Of a stretch of 6,680 bases of DNA, positions 1 to 6,250 are shown piece by piece. Made by a program: the position numbers and the translations under genes. Numbering within the stretch: position 1 is the stretch's first letter; each line of letters opens with the position of its first letter. Under the pieces are notes generated by a model. That model was given only the letters and a program-made list of their open reading frames with translations, did no database searches and was not told the origin of the DNA. The stretch lies in contig JAESQG010000213.1 in assembly GCA_016765265.1 (NCBI GenBank), positions 1 to 6,680 on the forward strand, in the 5' to 3' direction. This DNA is from Pseudomonadales bacterium (lineage in GTDB: Bacteria; Pseudomonadota; Gammaproteobacteria; Pseudomonadales; DC-out160).

Positions 1-96
1 GTGTAGTTGTAGGTGTAGTTGTAGGTGTAGGTGTAGGTGTAGGTGTAGGTGTAGGTGTAGGTGTAGGTGTAGGTGTAGGTGTAGGTGTAGGTGTAG
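1..96 (-). repeat. Hexamer microsatellite encoding a Thr-Pro linker
   Basis: Sixteen head-to-tail copies of the hexamer GTGTAG (plus strand) fill positions 1-96 and continue to the window edge. Fourteen are perfect; the second and fourth copies (7-12 and 19-24) read TTGTAG. In the frame of the minus-strand AsmA-like gene each unit is ACA CCT, giving (Thr-Pro)n, and the variant copies give Thr-Thr. The unit is a multiple of three, so gain or loss of copies keeps the frame. Near-identical codon use throughout points to expansion by replication slippage rather than selection for protein sequence alone. The true copy number is unknown because the tract is cut by the edge. Confidence 0.95.
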
Positions 97-1447
97 CTAG
101 CTTTGCCGTTGATGTTTGCAATTTTTCAGCTTCATTTGAAGGTGCTAGAGCAGTTAACATGTCGTCAATCAGAGTAAGCTTTCCCTCCTTATCAATGTTG
201 AGGGTTGATTTTAAATTCTTAAAACCAACTTTATTAATAGTCAGTTGGTTTAAATTATCGAGTTGAATGTCTTTAGCGTGTAAAAGGTTAAGGTGGATTA
301 GAGGCGCGTCATCATGACTGCTATCGGTAAGGTCTTTTAATATCGAGAGGTTTTTTATTTCAAAAGAGTTGAGGGACAAATTGTTTGGTCCATTAATGGC
401 AAGGGAGGAAAATAAAATTTCTTCTACCTGAGCAAGTGGAAGCAGGGGGGTTGTTAGTTGGCTAATGAAGTCACTAACGGTTAAGTCTCCCGTTACTTTT
501 AGCGAGTTTTCTGGATCTAAGGAGTTTATGTGGGTGGACCCTTCCCATTCAATGGATTTGTTGGTGATTTCTCCCTGCCATTGTATCTCCGAATTATCTA
601 GATCGAATAGTTCACCTTTGATATGGCTGTCACTCAGCTTGACAGTACCGGATACGCTTACGCTGAGTGATTGTGTGTTGTGATCTGTTTTTAATAGCTC
701 GATGCGAGGACTTAAATCTAAGGCAAGGGTGGTTTCTAATAGAGTAAGGAAGGGTTTTGAGTCTTGCCCGCGCGGGTGAAGGAGAGGGACAAGACGTAAT
801 TGAGCGGTCAGCTGAATTTTAGTATCCTGAACAGGCTCCCAACTATTGATGTTATTCAATTGGGCAGAGCTGATGGAGACGGAGCTGTTTAGTTCCTTAG
901 TTTGGTAGCGTACCAAGATATCCTGCCACTTTGCATTAGCAAGGCTTAGTCCCCAGTCCAAGGGTTTATTCTCGGTGTCTTTTAATGTTTCTGTTTGCTC
1001 ATGTAAGGGAAGGGGGATACCTATGGTATAGCGTCCGGGCAGAGTTTCTTCTACTAGAATAGACAGACCACTAACTGTGAATTCTTCAATGACAATTTGT
1101 TTTTTTATTAGATTCAATAAAGCTATATTCAGATGAAGATATTTTAGCGCAACAAGATCTTGTTTGTTATTTTTTTCCTCATCGGTTGCAACGCCTTTAT
1201 TGCTAGGTGTTCCCTCAATAACAAACCCTTTTATCGTAATTTCTCCAGTGAAGGGATTGATACCGATGTGTTCTATTTCGACATTATCAGCGCCTAATTG
1301 AGTTAGTTTAACTGGAATCAGCAGTTTCGCTGCTATGGGTATTAGGATGCTGGGTATCGCAATAAGCGCTATTGCGACCATCAGAGTAATATAAGATCGT
1401 CGTAACCATGCGGGCTGATTACTAAGAGACAGTGAGAATAGGCTCAT
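1..1447 (-). CDS. AsmA/DUF748-like envelope protein, N-terminal part (runs off the left edge)
   Basis: An open frame with no stop covers 482 codons from the ATG at 1445-1447 down to the window edge, so the C-terminus is missing. Residues about 19-46 are a long hydrophobic stretch after a WLRR basic motif, which fits a single inner-membrane anchor with the rest in the periplasm. The segment just after it (KLTQLGADNVEIEHIGINPF, followed by TGEITIKG) has the pattern typical of AsmA/DUF748 proteins, a family linked to envelope biogenesis and lipid transport. The remainder is beta-rich and polar with recurring short strands, as expected for that family. Around residue 451 it enters a Thr-Pro repeat linker. 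The start is the second of two nearby ATGs; the first (1450-1452) gives only Met-Lys-stop. No good ribosome binding site precedes it, and the gap to the upstream Rieske gene is 39 bases, so it is probably cotranscribed. Family assignment is by recognition, not a search. Confidence 0.72.
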   Translation of the reverse strand, partial: MSLFSLSLSNQPAWLRRSYITLMVAIALIAIPSILIPIAAKLLIPVKLTQLGADNVEIEHIGINPFTGEITIKGFVIEGTPSNKGVATDEEKNNKQDLVALKYLHLNIALLNLIKKQIVIEEFTVSGLSILVEETLPGRYTIGIPLPLHEQTETLKDTENKPLDWGLSLANAKWQDILVRYQTKELNSSVSISSAQLNNINSWEPVQDTKIQLTAQLRLVPLLHPRGQDSKPFLTLLETTLALDLSPRIELLKTDHNTQSLSVSVSGTVKLSDSHIKGELFDLDNSEIQWQGEITNKSIEWEGSTHINSLDPENSLKVTGDLTVSDFISQLTTPLLPLAQVEEILFSSLAINGPNNLSLNSFEIKNLSILKDLTDSSHDDAPLIHLNLLHAKDIQLDNLNQLTINKVGFKNLKSTLNIDKEGKLTLIDDMLTALAPSNEAEKLQTSTAKLATPTPTPTPTPTPTPTPTPTPTPTPTTTPTTT

Positions 1448-1486
1448 TTCATTTATTCTGGGATGTCGGCTGTGTTTATTGTGCAG

Positions 1487-1834
1487 TTAAACTTCTATCG
1501 ACACTTGTCCATTTTCCACTTTAACTGGATACGTTTTCAACGCTTTTTCTGATCTCAGTGCGTTCAATAATTGAATGCCTGGCGGGAAATTTGCCCATTT
1601 TACTACTTGGCCTGATTTGATGTCGAATTCTGCTCGGTGGAGAGGGCATTGAATCCGGCAACCATCGAGAATTTTTCCTTTTTCTAAAGATCTAAAAACG
1701 TGGGTGCATCTGTTTTGTATGGCAAAGAATCCGCCTTCTAAATGAAATAGCAAAACAGTTTCATTTTCCAATTTTACGGCCATTTGCTTACCAACGGCCA
1801 AGTCCGTTTCATTGCATACTGAATGTACTGTCAT
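1487..1834 (-). CDS. Rieske-type [2Fe-2S] ferredoxin
   Basis: This 115-residue protein has the two Rieske cluster motifs, C43-T-H45 and C63-P-L-H66, separated by 17 residues, which bind one [2Fe-2S] cluster through two Cys and two His. The rest matches a stand-alone Rieske ferredoxin of the type that feeds aromatic-ring dioxygenases or sits in NirD-like subunits: a short N-terminal beta sheet, FAIQNRCTH before the first motif, an AEFDIKSGQ turn after the second, and a C-terminal TYPVKVENGQVSIEV strand. It is soluble and cytoplasmic, with no signal peptide or membrane segment. The ATG at 1832-1834 has a GAGGAA ribosome binding site at 1842-1847 with 7-base spacing, so the start is firm. No oxygenase or reductase partner is visible; its neighbours are rhlB upstream and the AsmA-like gene downstream. 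The electron-transfer fold is confident, the physiological partner unknown. Confidence 0.88.
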   Translation of the reverse strand: MTVHSVCNETDLAVGKQMAVKLENETVLLFHLEGGFFAIQNRCTHVFRSLEKGKILDGCRIQCPLHRAEFDIKSGQVVKWANFPPGIQLLNALRSEKALKTYPVKVENGQVSIEV

Positions 1835-1841
1835 TAGCTTA

Positions 1842-1847
1842 TTCCTC
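1842..1847 (-). promoter_or_regulatory. Ribosome binding site of the Rieske gene
   Basis: The minus strand reads GAGGAA seven bases before the ATG at 1832-1834. It is the clearest Shine-Dalgarno match among the minus-strand genes here and supports this start codon. Confidence 0.75.
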
Positions 1848-1866
1848 GTTTATTAGTTTTTATCGT

Positions 1867-1897
1867 GAGTGGGCGGACACCATCCTACTGCCCACTT
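1867..1897 (-). terminator. Hairpin between rhlB and the Rieske gene, possible weak terminator
   Basis: AGTGGGC at 1868-1874 is exactly complementary to GCCCACT at 1890-1896, and a G-U pair can extend the stem to 1867 and 1897. The 15-base loop could pair further (GGA 1875-1877 with TCC 1883-1885). It lies 37 bases past the rhlB stop and 32 bases before the Rieske ATG. There is no T-run after it on either strand, so a classic intrinsic terminator is not supported. It could instead be an mRNA 3'-end stabiliser or processing site that separates expression of the two genes. Confidence 0.4.
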
Positions 1898-1933
1898 CGC
1901 CGTGCTGCAAGAAATAGCTAAAATCAACTGGGT

Positions 1934-3373
1934 TCAGGATTTCTTTACGGGTAGGAGAAGTTCTGGGGGGGGTTGTTCACAATTTAATTTCTCCCCTAAC
2001 AAGGTTTCGATAGCGGGAAGCAGAAAGGAGTCATCTTCGCAAGCAAAACTAATAGCTGTCCCTTTAGACCCCGCACGACCAGTACGGCCTATTCGATGAA
2101 CATAGTCCTCTGGGTCTTCGGGCAACGCGTAGTTGATCACATGACTGACGCCTTCAACGTGAATGCCTCGGCCAGCGACATCGGTGGCTACAAGTACGCG
2201 GATTCGACCTGTTTTGAAGTTTTCTAATGTCGTCAGCCGCTTGTTTTGCGGCACTTCTCCAGACAGCATGGCGCACTTGATATTATCTCGTTTGAGGCGC
2301 TCGCAAAGTCGCCGGGTTTCATCGCGGCGATTGGTGAATATAATGACCCTAGTCAGTTCTTTTTGAGTAATGGTGTTATACAGCAGCCGATATTTTTCAC
2401 TTGTAGTGACAAGGTAAATTTTTTGATCGATGGTATCGGTTGCCACATGTTCTGGCGCGATTGAAATTCGTTGGGGATCTAGTGTCCAATTTTTAGCGAG
2501 ATTTAAAACGTCTTCGTTAAAGGTTGCACTAAATAACAGAGTTTGCCGGTACTCTTTTCCTGGCGTTGCTCCGATGATACGTTTTACATCAGGAATAAAT
2601 CCCATGTCCAACATTCGGTCTGCCTCGTCTATGACCAAGGTTTCTACTTCACAAAGAGAGCAGTCTCTCTTATTGATAAAATCTATCAGTCGGCCAGGTG
2701 TGGCCACTAGAATGTCAATTATCTCATCATGAAGTCGAGTTTGTTGTTTTTGATAATCCATACCTCCGACTACGGACATGGCCGAAATGCCAGTGTATTT
2801 ACACAGATCATGTGCGTCTTTTTCTATCTGCAAAGCGAGCTCGCGGGTAGGGGCAATAATGAGTGCTCGTGGCTCGCCGTTGTATCGTTCCTCCGGGGTC
2901 TCTTTGGATAACAAATGGGTAATGATGGTGACTAGGAATGCGGCTGTTTTGCCGGTACCCGTTTGAGCTTGACCAATGACGTCATACCCCTGCAGTGTTT
3001 GCGGTAATGAGACTGCTTGAATGGGACTGCAATAATGAAACCCTAAATCGGCGACGGCGTGTAGCAGCTCATCGGTAAGGCCAAGGTCATGGAACCGGGT
3101 TTCACCTTCTTTCGGGGGCACTGGGAAATCACTCGGTGTCCATTTTTTAGGGGTGGGCTTTGTCGTTTTGTTAGATGGGCTTGTTGATTCCTTTGCTTGA
3201 GATCCTGTTTTTTCCCCTGTTGTGGGCGTGCCTTTTACAGAGGGAGTTTTGGGTTGTCCTGCAGTGCTGGCAGACTGGCGTGGTTTCTCTACATCGTCGG
3301 AGTTAGCCTTTTCATCATTAGAGGTGAAAAGCTGCCAAAGTTGGTGTAACCACTGTAAAGTTTTTTTAATCAT
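1934..3373 (-). CDS. rhlB: ATP-dependent RNA helicase RhlB, DEAD-box family
   Basis: This 479-residue DEAD-box helicase should unwind structured RNA in the cytoplasm; in Gammaproteobacteria RhlB works with RNase E in mRNA decay. All core motifs are present in order: the Q motif (FHDLGL from residue 94, SPIQ to 119), motif I AQTGTGKT (136-143), PTRELA (175-180), GG (203-204), TPGR (225-228), DEAD (249-252), SAT (282-284), TDVAGRG (397-403) and HRIGRTGR (426-433). Residues 1 to about 78 form a Ser/Thr/Lys/Pro-rich low-complexity extension that starts with an amphipathic Trp/Leu segment. Such an extension, the WTPSDFPVPPKEGETRFHD junction and the C-terminus all resemble Pseudomonas RhlB as I remember it. 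The ATG at 3371-3373 is the chosen start; its only Shine-Dalgarno-like AGG is rather distant, so the exact N-terminus is less certain. It lies 46 bases downstream of mocA on the same strand. Confidence 0.93.
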   Translation of the reverse strand: MIKKTLQWLHQLWQLFTSNDEKANSDDVEKPRQSASTAGQPKTPSVKGTPTTGEKTGSQAKESTSPSNKTTKPTPKKWTPSDFPVPPKEGETRFHDLGLTDELLHAVADLGFHYCSPIQAVSLPQTLQGYDVIGQAQTGTGKTAAFLVTIITHLLSKETPEERYNGEPRALIIAPTRELALQIEKDAHDLCKYTGISAMSVVGGMDYQKQQTRLHDEIIDILVATPGRLIDFINKRDCSLCEVETLVIDEADRMLDMGFIPDVKRIIGATPGKEYRQTLLFSATFNEDVLNLAKNWTLDPQRISIAPEHVATDTIDQKIYLVTTSEKYRLLYNTITQKELTRVIIFTNRRDETRRLCERLKRDNIKCAMLSGEVPQNKRLTTLENFKTGRIRVLVATDVAGRGIHVEGVSHVINYALPEDPEDYVHRIGRTGRAGSKGTAISFACEDDSFLLPAIETLLGEKLNCEQPPPELLLPVKKS

Positions 3374-3419
3374 GTATGGTATTTGGACCTGTATATTTTG
3401 TCTTTAAGGCTTAGAAAAG

Positions 3420-4043
3420 TTACGGTTGAAGGCGTACAAGATCAGCTTGACTATCAATATCTATAAAAATTCCATGGTCATCAACTGCGAGTAACGAGAG
3501 GTTATCAGAATTTTCTTTGAGTATTTTCTGTGCGCCAACGTCGCCAGTCAAATGGCTAAGAGTGTGAAAATAATCGCGACCAAAGCCTACTGGATGCCCT
3601 CTCTTAACTTCATCCCATATCAGCCTGTCCGCATTATTTTTAATGCAAGGAACAACGAGGGAGGAGTTAGTTTTGCTGTTCTTGAGTGTATTATATACGC
3701 TCTGGTAGGTATTGCTCTGAATAAATGGCATATCGGCGAGACAAATCACGCAAGCATCCCATTTTTCGTGAAACTCGTTGGAAATTTGCTGTACGCCATA
3801 AGCGATTGAGTCCCCGAGCCCGGTGGAATCATCAATGCAGAGAAACGGGACATCATATCGTTCTAATCTAGTTATGAGCTTGTTTAAGGGCGATCGCGTT
3901 ATGACTAGTCGATCATCAAATATCCCTTCGGTTTTTCTAAGTACCTCTTCGATAAGCGTCGAGCCGTTTTTTAGCGGTTCAGATAATTTCGGTTTGCCAA
4001 AACGTTTGCTTTGTCCCGCCGCTAGAGTCAAGGCTCCAATCAT
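3420..4043 (-). CDS. mocA: MocA-like molybdenum cofactor cytidylyltransferase
   Basis: The 207-residue protein is a NTP_transf_3 (MobA/MocA-type) nucleotidyltransferase. The N-terminal nucleotide-binding loop is LAAGQSKRFGKPKL (residues 7-20), the metal-binding region is CLADMPF (101-107), and the later GHPVGFGRDYF (149-159), LTGDVGAQKIL (165-175) and DIDSQADL (195-202) segments fit the MocA branch. MocA joins CMP to molybdopterin to make the cytosine-dinucleotide cofactor used by xanthine dehydrogenase-family hydroxylases. The start is placed at the ATG 4041-4043, which shares its A with the TGA stop of xdhC (TGATG). A TTG one codon upstream is open but less likely. This one-base overlap suggests translational coupling, and the pairing with xdhC strengthens the MocA call over MobA or an unrelated sugar nucleotidyltransferase. 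Cytoplasmic. Confidence 0.86.
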   Translation of the reverse strand: MIGALTLAAGQSKRFGKPKLSEPLKNGSTLIEEVLRKTEGIFDDRLVITRSPLNKLITRLERYDVPFLCIDDSTGLGDSIAYGVQQISNEFHEKWDACVICLADMPFIQSNTYQSVYNTLKNSKTNSSLVVPCIKNNADRLIWDEVKRGHPVGFGRDYFHTLSHLTGDVGAQKILKENSDNLSLLAVDDHGIFIDIDSQADLVRLQP

Positions 4044-5062
4044 CAAGCTTGCTCTGACATCAATGTCAACTGAGGGGAATCTTGTTTTTGAGTTTTCACG
4101 CGAGTTTGGTTTTTTACCAGAGTGAGTTCAGCCATTAACGAGATGGCAATCTCTGCGGGTGTTCGGCTGCCGATGGGAATACCGACCGGGGCGTGTAAAG
4201 ATTCAATTTGCGAGTCATTGAGATCCAGCTGAAATAAGCGCGTTTTTCTTTTCTCTGAGGTTCGGGCGGATCCTAGTGCACCGACGTAAAAGGCATCGGA
4301 CTGTAACGCTTCCATAATGCCCATGTCGTCAACCCTTGGATCGTGAGCTAGGGCCACCACGGCGCAATATTTATCGCTGTATCGGTCTCTAACCACGTCA
4401 TCGGGCATTTCTCTGGTCAAAGACACATCCTTATTGGACCACTGTTGTGCATAGCGGGGTCGAGGATCACAGACTTCTACTTCATAATCCAGGGCCAATG
4501 CCAATTGGGCCACCTGCAGACTTACGGGGCCGGCACCGATTAAAAGCAGGCGGCTGTGCGGTCCTAGCGTTTGTTTGAGAGTGCCATTGTGAAAAAGCAC
4601 AGTTGGTCGGGTCGGTGTTGGTGTTGCTATTTTGTCGTTATTATTTGTGTTGGCGATTCTTTCAATACTGCTTCTGTCACCCAGCGCTTTTAAAATGTGT
4701 TGGCAATGATCTTTGTGATGATTGATGGGGAGGAAAGGCTCGATGAGTAGTTTTAGCTGGCCTCCGCAAGGTAGCTGAAGCCGCTCCTGTTCCTGTACAG
4801 TATCGCCATAGGTAATCTCCATGGGATGAGCGCTGTGTTGGGCAGTAAACTGAGTATCAAGTAGTTTTTCTATTAGCTCTTCTTCTATGCAGCCACCCGA
4901 AATGGAGCCGATAGTTTCTCCTTGATCATTGCAAGCCATAAGGGAACCAACGGGGCGCGGTGCAGAGCCCCAAATCTCGAGTACGGTTACAAGCCATGCT
5001 TGTTGGTTTTTATTAAGCCATTGATTTAAAAGATTAAAAGTGGCGTAATCAGAGTGTTTCAT
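4043..5062 (-). CDS. xdhC: XdhC/CoxI-family molybdenum hydroxylase maturation factor
   Basis: The 339-residue protein has the two-domain XdhC layout. The N-terminal XdhC_CoxI domain has the family segments WGSAPRPVGSLMA (residues 31-43), GSISGGCIEEELI (52-64) with C58, and LPCGGQLKLLIEP (97-109) with C99. A variable linker (about 135-155) contains an ATPTPT run. The C-terminal Rossmann domain has LLLIGAGPVSLQVAQLA (172-188) with a GxGxxS turn, DPRPRYA (199-205), ALAHDPRVDD (237-246), YVGALGSARTSEKR (259-272) and PVGIPIGSRTPAEIAISLMAE (292-312). XdhC proteins bind the molybdenum cofactor and present it, after sulfuration, to xanthine dehydrogenase-type apoenzymes in the cytoplasm. The gene starts at the ATG 5060-5062 without a strong ribosome binding site. 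It is divergent from greB and overlaps mocA by one base. Its likely client class is represented here only by the IorA-like small subunit at 5760-6221. Confidence 0.92.
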   Translation of the reverse strand: MKHSDYATFNLLNQWLNKNQQAWLVTVLEIWGSAPRPVGSLMACNDQGETIGSISGGCIEEELIEKLLDTQFTAQHSAHPMEITYGDTVQEQERLQLPCGGQLKLLIEPFLPINHHKDHCQHILKALGDRSSIERIANTNNNDKIATPTPTRPTVLFHNGTLKQTLGPHSRLLLIGAGPVSLQVAQLALALDYEVEVCDPRPRYAQQWSNKDVSLTREMPDDVVRDRYSDKYCAVVALAHDPRVDDMGIMEALQSDAFYVGALGSARTSEKRKTRLFQLDLNDSQIESLHAPVGIPIGSRTPAEIAISLMAELTLVKNQTRVKTQKQDSPQLTLMSEQA

Positions 5063-5214
5063 TATGAAATTCTATACTAGTCTGCGGGCTTTCGAAAGTT
5101 GCTGGCATGATAGCATGTCTTGTATGTTGAACGAAATTTGTGGATTGACTACTAATACGGGAATAAAACGCCGGCACATATGAACGATAACAATAATGAC
5201 AGGAGGCTATACTG
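5063..5214. promoter_or_regulatory. Divergent xdhC/greB intergenic region
   Basis: This 152-base gap must carry the start signals for both divergent genes. Seen in it: a perfect 10-base palindrome CTTTCGAAAG at 5089-5098; a GCATG direct repeat at 5105-5109 and 5113-5117; a minus-strand TATCAT (5107-5112), five of six bases to the -10 consensus but without a convincing -35; and a plus-strand TTGACT (5145-5150) resembling a -35 box for greB but lacking a good -10 at 17 bases. No complete sigma-70 promoter can be called. The palindrome could be an operator for a repressor of xdhC, but nothing else supports that. Confidence 0.35.
5201..5206 (+). promoter_or_regulatory. Strong ribosome binding site of greB
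   Basis: AGGAGG, a full Shine-Dalgarno core, lies eight bases before the ATG at 5215-5217 and fixes the greB start. It is the strongest ribosome binding site in the window. Confidence 0.88.
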
Positions 5215-5724
5215 ATGGGCCGATGGCGTCCACCGCAAAAACCGGGTGCAAAATACATTACACCAGAAGGTTGGAAAAAACTGGATGAGGAGTTGGACTT
5301 GCTGTGGCGAGTAAGGCGACCCGATGTGACTAGGCATTTATCTGCAGCCGCTGCCGAAGGGGATCGGTCAGAAAATGCAGAGTATATTTATCGCAAAAAG
5401 GAGTTGGGTGAGATAGATCGACGAGTGCGCTTCTTACGAAAACGCCTGGAGCAAGTCACGGTGGTGGATCGTTTGCCTGATGACAAGCAACGGGTTTTTT
5501 TTGGGGCGTGGGTGACTGTGGAAGATGACAAAGGTGTAGAGCATCGTTATCGTATTGTAGGTCCTGATGAAATTGATTTGTCCAATGGTTTAATAAGCTT
5601 GGATTCTCCCTTAGCTCGAGCCATGCTGAAAAAAACGGTAGACGATGAATTCGCTGTTAATCTTCCGAGTGGAAAAGCAGTTTATTGTATTACCGAAGTG
5701 GCCTATCAAACTGTGCAAAAATAA
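5215..5724 (+). CDS. greB: Transcription elongation factor GreB
   Basis: The 169-residue protein has the usual Gre layout. Residues about 12-80 form the N-terminal coiled coil that enters the RNA polymerase secondary channel, with the acidic tip motif GDRSENAEY (49-57) that helps the polymerase active site cleave backtracked RNA. Residues about 82-165 form the FKBP-like C-terminal domain, including RVFFGAWVTVED (93-104), HRYRIVGPDEID (110-121) and SLDSPLARAMLKK (128-140). The opening MGRWRPP and the DRRVRFLRKRLE helix favour GreB over GreA. The length matches the family. It is the only plus-strand gene here, divergent from xdhC and convergent with iorA, whose stop is 35 bases away. Its coding end is part of a short tandem duplication. 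Confidence 0.96.
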   Translation: MGRWRPPQKPGAKYITPEGWKKLDEELDLLWRVRRPDVTRHLSAAAAEGDRSENAEYIYRKKELGEIDRRVRFLRKRLEQVTVVDRLPDDKQRVFFGAWVTVEDDKGVEHRYRIVGPDEIDLSNGLISLDSPLARAMLKKTVDDEFAVNLPSGKAVYCITEVAYQTVQK

Positions 5725-5744
5725 GCAAACTGTGCAAAGATAAG
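5707..5744 (+). repeat. 19-base tandem duplication across the greB stop codon
   Basis: Positions 5707-5725 and 5726-5744 are two adjacent copies of a 19-base unit beginning CAAACTGTGC, with one difference (A at 5720, G at 5739). The first copy holds the last codons of greB (TVQK) and the TAA stop at 5722-5724; the second lies in the 35-base gap before the iorA stop. The unit length is not a multiple of three, but it sits after the stop, so the protein is unaffected. No terminator hairpin is visible in the rest of this gap. Confidence 0.9.
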
Positions 5745-5759
5745 GTTACTTAATCCCTG

Positions 5760-6221
5760 CTAGCTTTTCAGAATTGTCGCTGCATCATGGATCGCTTTGC
5801 GAATACGGGGGTAAGTTCCGCACCGGCATATGTTGCCAGACATGGCATTATTTATGTCCTCATCATTTGGTTGCGGGTTTTTTGCTAATAGTGCTGAGGC
5901 AGACATGATTTGTCCTGGTTGACAATAGCCGCATTGGGGGACGTTGTTGCTTATCCAGGCTTGCTGGACCGGATGATCCCCGTGTTCACTGAGCCCCTCA
6001 ATAGTGGTAATTTGATGGTTTGGTTTAAGGGCGCTAACGGGGAAAGTGCAAGACCGAATTGCCAGTCCATCGAGGTGAACTGTGCAGGCGCCACAGCTAC
6101 CAATTCCGCAACCGTATTTTGTTCCAGTTAGTTTGAGGTGATCGCGAATAGCCCATAGTAGCGGAGTATCTGCGTCGATCTCCAGAGATTGCTGAACGCC
6201 ATTTAGGTAAAAACTAATCAT
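5760..6221 (-). CDS. iorA: IorA-like [2Fe-2S] small subunit of a molybdenum hydroxylase
   Basis: The 153-residue protein carries both iron-sulfur domains of the xanthine dehydrogenase/isoquinoline 1-oxidoreductase small subunit. A plant-ferredoxin-type N-terminal domain uses C38, C43, C46 and C58 (GCGIGSCGACTVHLDG at 37-52). An all-helical second domain uses C97, C100, C132 and C134 (CGYCQPGQ at 97-104, GNICRCGTYPRIR at 129-141). In such enzymes this subunit takes electrons from the molybdenum centre in the large subunit and passes them to an external acceptor. The MISFYLNG start and short length fit IorA better than the CoxS or XdhA branches. The ATG at 6219-6221 has only a weak upstream GGGG. 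The large subunit IorB, normally adjacent, is absent: downstream is convergent greB and upstream is the UrtE-like ATPase. The substrate cannot be told from this subunit. The symbol reflects family resemblance, not proven isoquinoline oxidation. Confidence 0.9.
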   Translation of the reverse strand: MISFYLNGVQQSLEIDADTPLLWAIRDHLKLTGTKYGCGIGSCGACTVHLDGLAIRSCTFPVSALKPNHQITTIEGLSEHGDHPVQQAWISNNVPQCGYCQPGQIMSASALLAKNPQPNDEDINNAMSGNICRCGTYPRIRKAIHDAATILKS

Positions 6222-6250
6222 ATTGACGACCCCAGGGCGGAGGAAACTTG

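Noticed and set aside
1..96. CRISPR array or true telomere
   Set aside because: The 6-base units are contiguous with no spacers and lie inside an open coding frame.
465..683. Plus-strand 72-codon open frame
   Set aside because: It is antisense to the continuous AsmA-like reading frame and shows no family features.
1869..2099. Plus-strand open frame of 76 codons over the rhlB end, and others inside rhlB (2163-2366, 2246-2464, 2430-2732, 2729-2911, 2778-2966, 3222-3407)
   Set aside because: They lie antisense to a well-conserved helicase gene, have no ribosome binding site worth noting and encode nothing recognisable.
4044..4046. TTG as the mocA start codon
   Set aside because: The ATG one codon later forms the common TGATG overlap with xdhC and gives the usual family N-terminus.
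3552..4125. Plus-strand open frames of 85 and 100 codons
   Set aside because: Antisense shadows of mocA and the xdhC end.
5145..5150. TTGACT as a definite greB -35 box
   Set aside because: No acceptable -10 element lies 16-18 bases downstream, so a full promoter cannot be claimed.
5049..5337. Minus-strand open frames (5049-5258 and 5152-5337) across the xdhC/greB gap
   Set aside because: Both overlap the start of greB on the opposite strand, and no protein family is recognisable; greB has a strong ribosome binding site and clear homology.
5910..6131. Plus-strand 73-codon open frame inside iorA
   Set aside because: Antisense to the conserved cysteine-rich iorA frame.
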